Shown piece after piece: positions 8,830 through 17,708 of a stretch of 64,000 bases of DNA; the first letter of the stretch is position 1; the number at the start of each line of letters is the position of its first letter. The stretch is taken from assembly GCA_905479575.1 (NCBI GenBank), contig CAJQNB010000032.1, forward strand, positions 1 through 64,000. The letters are read 5' to 3'. Both the position numbers and the translations under genes were made by a program. The DNA is from an uncultured Pseudophaeobacter sp. Its GTDB lineage: Bacteria; Pseudomonadota; Alphaproteobacteria; Rhodobacterales; Rhodobacteraceae. The notes beneath the pieces were generated by a model that was not told where the DNA came from, searched no databases, and saw only the letters and a program-made list of their open reading frames with translations.

Positions 8830-9645
8830 CTATTCCATTGCGCTGCCAAAAATATTCTGACCGGACATGACATTGATACCACCTGAAATCGGCACCACCG
8901 CGCCTGTGACATAGGCGCCGCCCTTGCCGCTGAGAAACAACACAGAACCCGCGATATCCTCGTAGCAGCCAACCCGGCCTAGGGGGACATCGTTGCCGAC
9001 TTTTTCCCGCTTTTCCTCGTCGCCGGTGGCAAAGGCGGTCATTCTGGAAACAAAGGGCCCAGGGGCCAGCGCATTTACCGTGACATGCTTATGGGCCAGT
9101 TCCTTGGCCAGAATTTTGGACATATGAATGACCGCCGCCTTGGAGGCGGAATAGCTATAGGCGCCATCCCCCATAGGGATCTCCCCCATGACCGAGCCTA
9201 CATTGATCACCCGCGCCGGATCTCCCAGCTCACCGCTTTTGATCAACATTGGCAGCAAGCGACGGGTCAGATCAAAAACGCCAGTCACATTGACATTCAT
9301 AACCTTTTCCCAAGCCTGATGGGGGAAGTCCTTGAGCTCTGCCCCCCAGGTGATACCAGAGTTGTTCATCAAAATATCAAGCTGTTCGGTGCGGGATTTA
9401 ACCTCATCCACCAGGGCGATGATGCCCTCTTCGGTGCCGACATCGCCGGCAAAACCTTCGGCCGAGCCCGGTGCATCCAATGCGTTCAGTTCTTGCGCCA
9501 CGGCTTCGCAGGCATGGCCTTTACGCGAGGCGATCAAGACCCGGGCGCCAGCCCGGACCATGGCTTCAGCCGCCATCCGGCCAATGCCGGTTGCGCCGCC
9601 GGTGATCAGTGCGGTTTTGCCGTTGAGTGTAAACAGATCCTGCAT
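8830..9645 (-). CDS. SDR family oxidoreductase
   Basis: A 271-residue classical SDR. TGGATGIG is at about 16-23, the NNSG motif at about 93-96, and the catalytic YSASK follows a Ser in the usual position. The Arg after strand 2 (ASRKG) favours NADP(H). Its position directly after two acyl-CoA dehydrogenase genes suggests a 3-hydroxyacyl- or 3-oxoacyl-CoA step. The start is ATG 9645, preceded by AAGGAGAG. Confidence 0.87.
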   Translation of the reverse strand: MQDLFTLNGKTALITGGATGIGRMAAEAMVRAGARVLIASRKGHACEAVAQELNALDAPGSAEGFAGDVGTEEGIIALVDEVKSRTEQLDILMNNSGITWGAELKDFPHQAWEKVMNVNVTGVFDLTRRLLPMLIKSGELGDPARVINVGSVMGEIPMGDGAYSYSASKAAVIHMSKILAKELAHKHVTVNALAPGPFVSRMTAFATGDEEKREKVGNDVPLGRVGCYEDIAGSVLFLSGKGGAYVTGAVVPISGGINVMSGQNIFGSAME

Positions 9646-9657
9646 CTCAATCTCTCC

Positions 9658-10773
9658 TTAGAAGCCACGCAATTGGGCAACCAGCCCGGCGTGATAGCCA
9701 TAGTCCCCCAGCCATTCGGCTGCGACCCGGGCGCGTTTCATATAAAACCCCATGTCGAATTCATCGGTCATGCCAATGCCACCATGCATCTGCACCCCTT
9801 CTTGAACCGATTTCTGGGCCGTATCCGTTGCCCGCGCCTTGGCGACCGAGACAGCAAGTGTCGCCTGATCTGGAGTTTCGTCCAGAATACGGCCCGCATT
9901 CAACACCGCAGAATGTGTGAGCTCGATTTCACACCACAGATGCGCTGCCCGATGTTGCAACGCCTGGAAACTGCCGATGGTGATGCCAAATTGTTTGCGC
10001 TCTTTCAGGTAATCGGTGGTCAGGGAAAATGCCGCCTCTGCCAGTCCGGTGGTTTCAGCCGCCAATGCGGCCTGTCCGGCCTCAAGCGCGGGCTTCAACA
10101 CATCAAACCCTGCACCGGGGTCGCCCAACAGGGCCTCGCCTGAGACTTCGACATCGTTAAATATCAAGTCCGCTGCATCACGGCTGTCGATCATTTTCAG
10201 CGCGTTTTGGGTCAGACCCTGGGCCTTGTTGGCCAGATCAAACAGGCACAGGCCCGCGTCGCTTTTGGCCAGAACCAGAATGCGGTCCGCGTCACAACCA
10301 TCTACGACAAAACGCTTTTTACCGTTTAACACATAGCCGTTGCCACGGCTTTCCGCAGTTAGCTCAACCTGGTCTGGCGAAAATTTTGCCGTCTCATCCA
10401 GCGCCAGCGCATAGGTCAGCCCGCCGACGGCGATCTGCTTCAGTTTGCTGGTGGCGCTGTCATCGCTGAATTGGCGTAGCAAGGTTGCAGCCATGACGGC
10501 GGTGCTGAGAAAGGGGCTGACAGTCAGGTTGCGGCCCATTTCGCGGGCCAGCACATGGGCTGCTGCGTGGCCCATATCGGAGCCTTCTGCAGACTCGGGG
10601 ACCAAAACGCCGGCCCAGCCGGCTGCAGCCATTTCCTGCCAAAGCGCCGGATCAGAATGCTCGCCACTGTCGCGCATTTCCCGCAGACGGGATACTGTCG
10701 CGGATTTGGAGAGGAACCCATGGGCCGCCTCTGACAAGAGGGTTTCTTCCTCTGTTTGAATGAGTTTTGCCAT
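9658..10773 (-). CDS. Acyl-CoA dehydrogenase, probable non-catalytic partner
   Basis: A 371-residue FAD-dependent acyl-CoA dehydrogenase homologue. The middle region (RKQFGITIGSFQALQHRAAHLWCEIE) and the C-terminal HGGIGMTDEFDMGFYMKR are typical of the shorter FadE subgroup. I find no EGT-type segment carrying the usual catalytic Glu near the C-terminus, whereas the adjacent 389-residue homologue has one (SIEGGTSE). Such paired genes elsewhere encode alpha2beta2 heterotetramers with half the active sites, as in steroid side-chain oxidation. It begins 5 bp after the partner gene. Confidence 0.87.
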   Translation of the reverse strand: MAKLIQTEEETLLSEAAHGFLSKSATVSRLREMRDSGEHSDPALWQEMAAAGWAGVLVPESAEGSDMGHAAAHVLAREMGRNLTVSPFLSTAVMAATLLRQFSDDSATSKLKQIAVGGLTYALALDETAKFSPDQVELTAESRGNGYVLNGKKRFVVDGCDADRILVLAKSDAGLCLFDLANKAQGLTQNALKMIDSRDAADLIFNDVEVSGEALLGDPGAGFDVLKPALEAGQAALAAETTGLAEAAFSLTTDYLKERKQFGITIGSFQALQHRAAHLWCEIELTHSAVLNAGRILDETPDQATLAVSVAKARATDTAQKSVQEGVQMHGGIGMTDEFDMGFYMKRARVAAEWLGDYGYHAGLVAQLRGF

Positions 10774-10778
10774 GTTTC

Positions 10779-11948
10779 TTATCCTGGAAGGTTCAAAATG
10801 CGACGGCTGATAATCGAGAGCATCACCTCGGAGGTGCCCCCCTCGATCGAGTTGGCCTTGGTCCGCAGCCAGGACGATGCTGGCGTGTCTCCCCAGGTCA
10901 ATGCATCAGCCCCATCGGCAGCCATTATCAGTTCAAGCCGCGTCTTGTTCAGTTCGGTTCCCATATATTTCAGCATGGCAGAGGCATCGCCAACGCCCTG
11001 GCCGCCTTCGGCCTGATCCTTGTACCGCTCCAGGGTCATCGCCATTGCCAGGCTATCCACCTCGGCCCGCATCGCATCACCGCGCAGCACAGGATCGCTC
11101 TGACCGGTTTCGCTCTCGGTTAAAACCGCCCCCAGGGCACGGCCAGATCCCATGGCATTGCCGCCATTGCTGATCATCTCGCGTTCATGGGTCAGCAGGT
11201 ATTTCGCCACATCCCAGCCCCGATCAATGGTGCCAACAACTTGGGTCTTTGGCACCTCAACATTTTCAAAAAAGGTCTCACAAAACGGCGACGCGCCGGA
11301 AATTAGCTGGATCGGACGTGTGGTAATTCCAGGGCTGCGCATATCCATAAGGACGAAGGAAATGCCGAGATGTTTCTTGGCGTCACGGTTTGTTCTGAGC
11401 AGAGCAAAGATCCAATCGGCGCGATCCGCATAAGAGGTCCAGATCTTTTGCCCATTGACCAGCCAGGTCTCGCCCTGATCCGCGGCATGGGTCTGTACCC
11501 CGGCCAGATCAGAGCCGGCGCCGGGCTCGGAATAGCCCTGACACCAGCGAATTTCGCCGCGGGCAATGGGCGGCAGGTAATGCAGTTTCTGCTCTTCTGT
11601 ACCGAACTTCAAAAGCGCCGGCCCAAGCATCCAAATGCCAAAGCTATCCAGTGGTGAGCGCGCGCCAATGGCCTGCATCTCCTGCTTCAGGATTTTGTCT
11701 TCATCCCGGCTAAGCCCTGCACCGCCGTAGGCTTTGGGCCATGTGGGCACGGTAAAACCACGTGCTGCGCAGCGATCCAGCCAGATCTTTTGTGCCTCGC
11801 AGGTAAAGACCCAAGTGGTCCCCCCCCAACAGATTGAACTCTCGCCAGCCGCACCATCGCGCATTTCTGGCGGGCAATTTGTCTCCAACCATTCCCGGAC
11901 CTCGCGCCGAAACTCGGCGTGATCGCGTCCCGCGTTAACTTCACCCAT
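10779..11948 (-). CDS. Acyl-CoA dehydrogenase
   Basis: A 389-residue acyl-CoA dehydrogenase. It has the FAD/substrate-binding stretch RWCQGYSEPGAGSDLAGVQT, the LVNGQKIWTSYADRADW segment, and a C-terminal SIEGGTSEVMLSIISRRIL with the expected catalytic Glu. It introduces a trans double bond into an acyl-CoA and passes electrons to ETF. As first gene of the minus-strand block it probably defines the promoter, in the 168-bp interval shared with the divergent quinone oxidoreductase. The substrate is unknown. Confidence 0.9.
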   Translation of the reverse strand: MGEVNAGRDHAEFRREVREWLETNCPPEMRDGAAGESSICWGGTTWVFTCEAQKIWLDRCAARGFTVPTWPKAYGGAGLSRDEDKILKQEMQAIGARSPLDSFGIWMLGPALLKFGTEEQKLHYLPPIARGEIRWCQGYSEPGAGSDLAGVQTHAADQGETWLVNGQKIWTSYADRADWIFALLRTNRDAKKHLGISFVLMDMRSPGITTRPIQLISGASPFCETFFENVEVPKTQVVGTIDRGWDVAKYLLTHEREMISNGGNAMGSGRALGAVLTESETGQSDPVLRGDAMRAEVDSLAMAMTLERYKDQAEGGQGVGDASAMLKYMGTELNKTRLELIMAADGADALTWGDTPASSWLRTKANSIEGGTSEVMLSIISRRILNLPG

Positions 11949-12116
11949 GATGTGTCTTCTCCTCAGTCCCGCGCTCCAGAGCCTCCCATGGCCTATGGCG
12001 GTTTCACAATGTAGAATTACATTTCGCTATGCCATTGACAACGCGGCTGAGGGACAGAAGACTTTACGTAATTTTAGGAAACATAAGGCGGCCACCGGGC
12101 TGCCGGAAGGAAAAAT

Positions 12117-13112
12117 ATGAAATCTATGCTCAGCACCACCCCGGGTGGACCTCAAACACTTGTCTGGACCGAACAGCCGGATTTGAGCCCTGGCAAGGGT
12201 GAACTGCTGGTTGATATTCGCGCTGCTGGCGTCAACTTCCCTGACACGCTGATCATTCGTGATCTCTATCAGATGAAGCCGCCGCGCCCCTTTGCCCCGG
12301 GTGGCGAGATTGCCGGGGTGGTGGCGGCCCTTGGTGAGGGAGTCAGCGGATACGAAATCGGCGATCGTGTGCTGGCCTTGACCGGCCATGGAGGTTTTGC
12401 CACGCAGATCTGTGTGGCGGCAAAGCAGGCCGTGAAGTTCCCAGATGCGATGCCTTTTGAGGATGCTGCGGGCTTTGTCTTTACCTATGGCACCTCCTAT
12501 CACGCACTCAAAGACCGGGCGCAGCTTAAAGCCGGGGAAACCCTGCTGATATTGGGTGCCGCCGGCGGCGTTGGTGCTGCGGCAATTGAGCTGGGGAAAT
12601 CCATGGGCGCAAAAGTGATTGCGGCGGTGTCATCCGAGGAAAAAGCAGCCTTTTGCAAGAAGATCGGTGCCGATGAAACCCTGGTCTACAGTCGCGAGAT
12701 GAGTCGCGATGAGCAGAAAGAGTTTTCGAACAATATCAAAGAGCTGTCCGGCAAAGCTGGCGTTGATGTTGTTTATGATGCGGTGGGCGGTAACTATGCA
12801 GAACCAGCGCTTCGGACGATGGCATGGCTGGGGCGCTACCTGGTTGTTGGTTTTCCTGCCGGCATCCCGGAACTTCCGCTGAACCTGCCGCTGCTGAAAG
12901 GCTGCGATATTCGTGGCGTATTCTGGGGCGCATCGGTCTTTCGTGATCCCAAGGGTCATGAAGAAAACATGGCCGAGCTGCAGGAGCTCTATGGCGCAGG
13001 CAAGATTAAGCCACAGATTTGCGATGTCTTGCCAATGACAAAGGCCGCAGATGCGTTGGAGATGATGCAGGACAGGCGTGTTATGGGCAAGGTGGTCCTG
13101 ACCAACAGCTAG
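12117..13112 (+). CDS. NADPH:quinone oxidoreductase family protein (zinc-free MDR)
   Basis: A 331-residue medium-chain dehydrogenase/reductase of the quinone-reductase/crotonyl-CoA-reductase type. The GroES-like N-terminal half has AAGVNFPDTLIIRDLYQ and GGEIAGVV; the Rossmann motif is LGAAGGVGAAA near residue 144. No zinc-ligand cysteine cluster is visible, as expected for this subgroup. It is divergent from the acyl-CoA dehydrogenase operon, so the two may share regulation and this enzyme may reduce an enoyl-CoA or enone from that pathway. Confidence 0.85.
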   Translation: MKSMLSTTPGGPQTLVWTEQPDLSPGKGELLVDIRAAGVNFPDTLIIRDLYQMKPPRPFAPGGEIAGVVAALGEGVSGYEIGDRVLALTGHGGFATQICVAAKQAVKFPDAMPFEDAAGFVFTYGTSYHALKDRAQLKAGETLLILGAAGGVGAAAIELGKSMGAKVIAAVSSEEKAAFCKKIGADETLVYSREMSRDEQKEFSNNIKELSGKAGVDVVYDAVGGNYAEPALRTMAWLGRYLVVGFPAGIPELPLNLPLLKGCDIRGVFWGASVFRDPKGHEENMAELQELYGAGKIKPQICDVLPMTKAADALEMMQDRRVMGKVVLTNS

Positions 13113-13276
13113 ACCAAACAAAGGTGCAAAGATTCAGGTTGGCGGCCAATTGGGTGCGCCAGCCTTTTTTTCGTGCGATATTAGCAACATACTGCGTGTA
13201 AAACCGCGATCAATCGTTTCGCTTTGACTGTGCAAAGCTGCCGTTTCACCTTAATCTTGGACTCAGGGGATATGTA

Positions 13277-13729
13277 ATGCATAGCTTATTGATACTGAAC
13301 GGTCCTAATCTCAACCTGCTTGGAACGCGGCAACCCGAGGTCTATGGGGCAGAAACCCTCGAAATGCTGGAAAGCAGCTGCATTCAATATGCACAAAAAT
13401 CGGGGGTTCGGGCGCAGTGTTTTCAATCTAACCACGAAGGCGTTCTACTGGACGCCATACATGATGCCCGTGGTAAACATGCTGGCATTGTTCTTAATGC
13501 TGGAGCCTATACCCACACCTCTGTGGCCCTAATGGATGCCATTTACTCGGTTGAGATCCCCACGGTTGAGGTTCATCTGTCCAATATCCATGCCCGCGAG
13601 GCCTTTCGCCACCAGTCCTATATTGCCCGTGCGGCGATCGGACAGATATGTGGTTTTGGCCCTCAGGGCTATTTGATGGCGATTGATGCTCTGGTTCAAA
13701 AACTGTCTCAATCAAGCGATATAACCTAA
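13277..13729 (+). CDS. aroQ: Type II 3-dehydroquinate dehydratase
   Basis: A 150-residue protein with all landmarks of the type II enzyme: LILNGPNLNLLGTRQPEVYG (Tyr23 is the catalytic base), QSNHEGVLLDAIHDA, LNAGAYTHTSVAL and EVHLSNIHAREAFRHQS with the catalytic His. It dehydrates 3-dehydroquinate to 3-dehydroshikimate in aromatic amino-acid synthesis, as a cytoplasmic dodecamer. Its TAA stop overlaps by one base the ATG of the downstream LuxR-type gene, so a core biosynthetic gene is coupled to a regulator. Confidence 0.95.
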   Translation: MHSLLILNGPNLNLLGTRQPEVYGAETLEMLESSCIQYAQKSGVRAQCFQSNHEGVLLDAIHDARGKHAGIVLNAGAYTHTSVALMDAIYSVEIPTVEVHLSNIHAREAFRHQSYIARAAIGQICGFGPQGYLMAIDALVQKLSQSSDIT

Positions 13730-14484
13730 TGACAATGTTGGAATATCTTCACTTTGTTTCCGGCGCAAAAAGCATCGAAGAGCTGTGGCATGCCCATGTA
13801 TCGAAAATGGCAGAATATGGGTTCCACCGTCTAATCTACGGCTATACCCGGTTCAAAACCGAAACCTCGCTGGGCGATCCCGACGATTTTGTCATTCTGA
13901 CCAACCACGATCAGAAATACATTTCTGGTTTTCTACATCAGGGCCTCTACCGCCAGGCTCCGATGGTGCTCTGGGCGCTCAAGAACGAAGGCGCCCGCAG
14001 TTGGGAAATGATCCGCAAAATGCTCGACGACGGCCTGTTGGGCCCCGCGTCCAAACAGGTGATCGAATTCAACGAACGCATGCAGCTGACGGCCGGATAT
14101 ACCATCAGTTTTTTCTCTGCTTCCAAACGCTACAAAGGGGCAATTTCCCTGGCTGGTAAACCCGGAATTTGCCAGAGCGATCTTGACGAAATGTGGCGTG
14201 AGCATGGTGAAGATGTCATTCTGATGAACAATGTGGTTCATCTCAAGATCCTGACCCTGCCCTATGACTCGCCGAATCGCAGCCTGACCAGTCGCCAGCG
14301 CGAAGCCCTGGAATGGGTCGGAGACGGAAAAACCACCCAGGATATTGCTCTGCTTATGGGGCTGACCCCGGCGACCGTAGAAAAACACCTTCGCCTGGCG
14401 CGGGCGTCGCTATCGGTGGAAACCAGTGCCCAGGCCGTGCTAAAGGCGGCGCTGCAAAACCAGATGTATGTGCTTGAAAACTGA
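13729..14484 (+). CDS. LuxR-family regulator, atypical autoinducer-binding domain
   Basis: A 251-residue protein with an N-terminal autoinducer-binding-like domain (about 1-170) and a C-terminal LuxR helix-turn-helix (LTSRQREALEW...TTQDIALLMGLTPATVEKHL, about 185-245). Against the usual ligand-pocket pattern (TNYPxxW-x3-Y-x8-DP), this protein has TNHDQKY, then F, then AP. The conserved Trp, Tyr and Asp that contact acyl-homoserine lactones are therefore Tyr, Phe and Ala. No luxI synthase gene is in the window. It is best called a LuxR solo with an altered or lost ligand specificity. Translation is coupled to aroQ. Confidence 0.85.
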   Translation: MTMLEYLHFVSGAKSIEELWHAHVSKMAEYGFHRLIYGYTRFKTETSLGDPDDFVILTNHDQKYISGFLHQGLYRQAPMVLWALKNEGARSWEMIRKMLDDGLLGPASKQVIEFNERMQLTAGYTISFFSASKRYKGAISLAGKPGICQSDLDEMWREHGEDVILMNNVVHLKILTLPYDSPNRSLTSRQREALEWVGDGKTTQDIALLMGLTPATVEKHLRLARASLSVETSAQAVLKAALQNQMYVLEN

Positions 14485-14710
14485 AACAGTTTTACTGTCA
14501 TAGGTCGATCGACAAAAAACTACACATGATTTACATCTTTTAGATGTGCCTTCCCTAGGGGGAGCTGCCGTCATTCGGGTATGGAAAACACTACTACACG
14601 AAAAGTTAAATATCGGGCACTATAGCACCGTTCCGTGAGTGGTGGCTTTGGCCTAGGAACTTTGGGAAATGACCCTTGCAATACCAAGGCTCTCAGACCT
14701 GTTCGGTTTC

Positions 14711-14781
14711 TGGCGCGTATTTTTCCGCGCCAGTTCCGTGTTAAAGAGAGGCCCCATCCATCCCCATCAATGGGGCCTCTC
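14711..14781. other. Tandem hairpins in a 0.5-kb gap; possible small RNA
   Basis: The interval 14485-14935 has no convincing open frame. Inside it are two perfect stem-loops 13 bp apart: TGGCGCG/CGCGCCA at 14711-14717 and 14726-14732, and a 12-bp stem GAGAGGCCCCAT/ATGGGGCCTCTC at 14746-14757 and 14770-14781 with a C-rich 12-nt loop. Neither is followed by a long T run on the plus strand; on the minus strand the second is followed by TTTAA. They could form a structured small RNA or a pair of weak terminators after the luxR gene. The remainder of the gap shows nothing I can name. Confidence 0.35.
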
Positions 14782-14937
14782 CACCTGCTCCTTTTCCTTC
14801 GCTAGTTCGATGATGCCCAAGATTTAGAGCTTACGCCTCGCACCGATCTGTAGCTGCGTTTGGGCTGGTTTTGCGGTTGCGGCAAATCTAGCCAGTCTAG
14901 CTAGGGCGTATTTTGCCCAGCCTGCTGTCATTTTGAC

Positions 14938-14973
14938 AAACAAAAAGGGGCTGACGGAAAACCGCCAGCCCCT
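14938..14973 (-). terminator. Rho-independent terminator of rpsB-tsf
   Basis: GGGGCTG and CAGCCCC (14947-14953 and 14966-14972) form a stem, extended by inner pairs round an AAAA loop. On the minus strand it is followed by TTTTTG. It lies 25 bp past the tsf stop. Confidence 0.88.
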
Positions 14974-14997
14974 GATCTTGGATATTTGGGAGGACGT

Positions 14998-15873
14998 TTA
15001 GCCCTGTGCCGCTTTTGCAACTTCAGCTGCGAAATCTTCTTTTTCGACTTCGATGCCTTCGCCAACTTCCAGACGTACAAAACCGGTGATGGTGGCGCCG
15101 GCTTCTTTTGCCGCAGCTTCAACGGTGAGGTCTGGGTTCACAACAAACGGCTGGTTGAGCAGAGTGGACTCACCAACAAATTTCTTCATGCGACCAACGA
15201 TCATCTTCTCGATGACTGCCTCAGGCTTGCCGGATTCGCGAGCGATATCCATCTGAACCTGCTTTTCTTTTTCAACAACCGAAGCGTCCAGGTCTGCTTC
15301 TGACAGAGCTGCAGGGTTCACAGCTGCAATATGCATCGCAACCTGCTTGCCAAAGGCTTCGTCGCCGCCGGTCATTGCAACCAACACGCCGATTTTGCCC
15401 ATGCCAGCAGTCACGGCATTGTGGACGTAAGAGATGACAGTGTCACCTTCGGCAACAGACATACGACGTACGGACATGTTTTCACCAATGGTGGCGATCT
15501 TGTCAGTGATAACGGCTTCGACGGTCTTGCCACCCATGTCAGCGGCTTTCAGCGCCTCAACATCGGAAACACCCAGGGCAGCCTTGGCGATGCCGCCAAC
15601 CATTTCCTGGAATTCGGCGTTCTTGCCAACAAAGTCGGTCTCGGAGTTCACTTCAACCGCAACACCTTTGCCGCCTTCAACAACAACGGCCACCAGGCCT
15701 TCTGCTGCGGTACGACCGGATTTTTTGGCCGCTTTGGCCAGACCTTTGGTGCGCAGCCAGTCAACGGCGGCTTCCATGTCGCCATTGGTTTCGGTCAGCG
15801 CTTTTTTGGCGTCCATCATGCCGGCGCCGGTGGAGTCGCGCAGTTCTTTAACGAGTGCAGCTGTGATTGCCAT
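14998..15873 (-). CDS. tsf: Translation elongation factor Ts
   Basis: A 291-residue EF-Ts, the guanine-nucleotide exchange factor for EF-Tu. The N-terminal UBA-like module ([39 protein letters not shown]) and the core signature [15 protein letters not shown] are unmistakable. Length matches alphaproteobacterial EF-Ts. It follows rpsB with a 90-bp gap in the universally conserved rpsB-tsf order and ends at a strong terminator. Confidence 0.97.
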   Translation of the reverse strand: MAITAALVKELRDSTGAGMMDAKKALTETNGDMEAAVDWLRTKGLAKAAKKSGRTAAEGLVAVVVEGGKGVAVEVNSETDFVGKNAEFQEMVGGIAKAALGVSDVEALKAADMGGKTVEAVITDKIATIGENMSVRRMSVAEGDTVISYVHNAVTAGMGKIGVLVAMTGGDEAFGKQVAMHIAAVNPAALSEADLDASVVEKEKQVQMDIARESGKPEAVIEKMIVGRMKKFVGESTLLNQPFVVNPDLTVEAAAKEAGATITGFVRLEVGEGIEVEKEDFAAEVAKAAQG

Positions 15874-15963
15874 CTTTAGGCTCTCCTCAAATCAAAACGG
15901 AATTGGGGCAGGTGATAGCCTGCCCCGCATGTCAAAACTGTGACAGGTAGCGTCGGCGGGTGC

Positions 15964-16719
15964 TTATTCAGCAACTGCTTCTTCTACAGGCGCCTCTTCC
16001 AGGGCACCAAGGTCAACACCGGCGGCACCCAGCTGAGCGGACATGCCGTCCAGCGCAGCACGTGCAACCAGGTCACAGTACAGGGAGATAGCGCGCGATG
16101 CGTCATCGTTGCCTGGGATCACAAAATCAACGCCATCAGGGGAGCAGTTGGTGTCGACGATTGCCACAACTGGAATACCCAGTTTTTTGGCTTCGGCGAT
16201 GGCCAGCGCTTCTTTTTTCACGTCGATGACGAACAGCAGATCAGGAACACCGCCCATTTCGGCGATACCGCCCAATGAGGCCTGCAGTTTGCCCTGGTCA
16301 CGTTCCATGCCCAGACGCTCTTTCTTGGTGAGGCCTTCGGCGCCACTTTCCAGCTTTTCGTCAATTTCTTTCAGGCGTTTGATCGACTGGGAAACGGTTT
16401 TCCAGTTGGTCAAGGTGCCGCCGAGCCAGCGGTGGTTCATGTAGTACTGTGCGGATTTTTCAGCGGCTTCGGCGATGGGGCCGGTGGCCTGACGCTTGGT
16501 GCCAACAAAAAGAACGCGGCCGCCCTTTGCAACGGTGTCGCGGACGATCTGCAGGGCCTGGTCCAGCATAGGAACAGTCTGTGTCAGGTCCATGATGTGG
16601 ATGCCGTTGCGTGCACCATAGATATAGGGTGCCATACGCGGGTTCCAGCGCTGTGTCTGGTGACCAAAGTGTACGCCTGCTTCCAGCAGCTGGCGCATGG
16701 TGAACTCGGGAAGAGCCAT
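15964..16719 (-). CDS. rpsB: 30S ribosomal protein S2
   Basis: A 251-residue S2 protein. I set the start at ATG 16719 ([22 protein letters not shown]), with AAGGA eight bases upstream; the open frame runs on upstream without similarity. Conserved features include [33 protein letters not shown] and [16 protein letters not shown]. The C-terminus has an acidic, Ala/Glu-rich tail common in alphaproteobacteria. First gene of the rpsB-tsf operon; its promoter lies in the 157 bp before olsA. Confidence 0.97.
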   Translation of the reverse strand: MALPEFTMRQLLEAGVHFGHQTQRWNPRMAPYIYGARNGIHIMDLTQTVPMLDQALQIVRDTVAKGGRVLFVGTKRQATGPIAEAAEKSAQYYMNHRWLGGTLTNWKTVSQSIKRLKEIDEKLESGAEGLTKKERLGMERDQGKLQASLGGIAEMGGVPDLLFVIDVKKEALAIAEAKKLGIPVVAIVDTNCSPDGVDFVIPGNDDASRAISLYCDLVARAALDGMSAQLGAAGVDLGALEEAPVEEAVAE

Positions 16720-16876
16720 GCTTGTATTCCTTGTTTCCGGTTTCAGTCCTCGGTGGGGGTTCAGAGCATTTGCTCCAACCGGCGGCCCATTTGGGGATTT
16801 CTCCCCCAGACAGGCCAAACCCCACCTGCGGGTTTGATGGCGCGCGTATAGGCCAGGATGACCACCTGTGCAAGGG

Positions 16877-17704
16877 CTATTTGCGCATCTTCGCATGTCC
16901 CTGTCGCACGATACGTTCACATTCCGCCGCCAGGGCCTTGCGATTGGCAAAATCACTGACCTTCAGCGGCGCGTGGTAGGTCAGCTCAACCCGTCCTTGG
17001 CGCCGCGAGGCCAGGGTTTTCAGCAGGTGCGGTCCGAACTCCATATCGCCCCACCAGCCATAGAACCGCTCTTCTGCCTCTTTGGGCGCATGGAACACTG
17101 CAGATACCGGTTGGATGTAGCAAATATCCCGCAGGTGTTCCCCAAAAAACGCCGCAAAAAGCGTTGTTTTAAAGGGCAAAACCCGGAGCCCATCGGTGGA
17201 GGTGCCTTCGGGGAAAAACAGCAGCTTATGTCCTGCCATCAGCCGTGCCTCAAACAGTTCGGTCTGCTCCTTTGCGCGGGCACGGTTGCGTTCGATAAAG
17301 ACCGTTCCTGTGGCACGGGCCAGCCAGCCAATGCCGGGCCAGGCGGCGACCTCAGCCTTGGACACAAAATAGATGCGCTTTTTGGCGTTAAGCGCAAAAA
17401 TGTCCAACCAGGATGTGTGATTGGCCACCACGGCACCGCTATGTTTCATCAGGGTGCCATGGGCCGTAAAGCCGATCCCCAGGATACGAAAGGCATTGCG
17501 ACAGACAAACTGTGTAATAAAGGGAGTGACAGGCCGGTGCAGTCCACAGAGCGGCCGCTCGACCAGACGAACCAAGAGCAGGATTATCAATCCGCCAAAC
17601 ACCAAGGTTCCCAGCACACTGGCGCGCAGTAGGATCAGCCCCCAGCCAGAGGGCGAGATCTGCAGCGGCTCCGGGGGCTCGCCTTCATTCCAGGTCGCAG
17701 ACAT
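16877..17704 (-). CDS. olsA: Lyso-ornithine lipid O-acyltransferase (PlsC family)
   Basis: A 275-residue membrane-associated 1-acyl-glycerol-phosphate-acyltransferase-fold protein. One hydrophobic segment (about 25-50) precedes the HX4D motif NHTSWLD and the substrate motif [10 protein letters not shown]. Alone it could be PlsC, but it starts 4 bp after an OlsB-type gene. The pair olsB-olsA makes ornithine lipids, with this enzyme adding the ester-linked second acyl chain to lyso-ornithine lipid. The assignment to OlsA rather than a phospholipid acyltransferase therefore rests on context. Confidence 0.8.
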   Translation of the reverse strand: MSATWNEGEPPEPLQISPSGWGLILLRASVLGTLVFGGLIILLLVRLVERPLCGLHRPVTPFITQFVCRNAFRILGIGFTAHGTLMKHSGAVVANHTSWLDIFALNAKKRIYFVSKAEVAAWPGIGWLARATGTVFIERNRARAKEQTELFEARLMAGHKLLFFPEGTSTDGLRVLPFKTTLFAAFFGEHLRDICYIQPVSAVFHAPKEAEERFYGWWGDMEFGPHLLKTLASRRQGRVELTYHAPLKVSDFANRKALAAECERIVRQGHAKMRK

Positions 17705-17708
17705 CTTG

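Noticed and set aside
9085-10143. 352-codon plus-strand frame
   Set aside because: It lies antisense to well-supported SDR and acyl-CoA dehydrogenase genes, has no family-like sequence and no ribosome binding site; a shadow of GC-rich coding.
13729-14997. A luxI-type synthase near the LuxR gene
   Set aside because: No frame in the following gap is long enough or similar to an autoinducer synthase.
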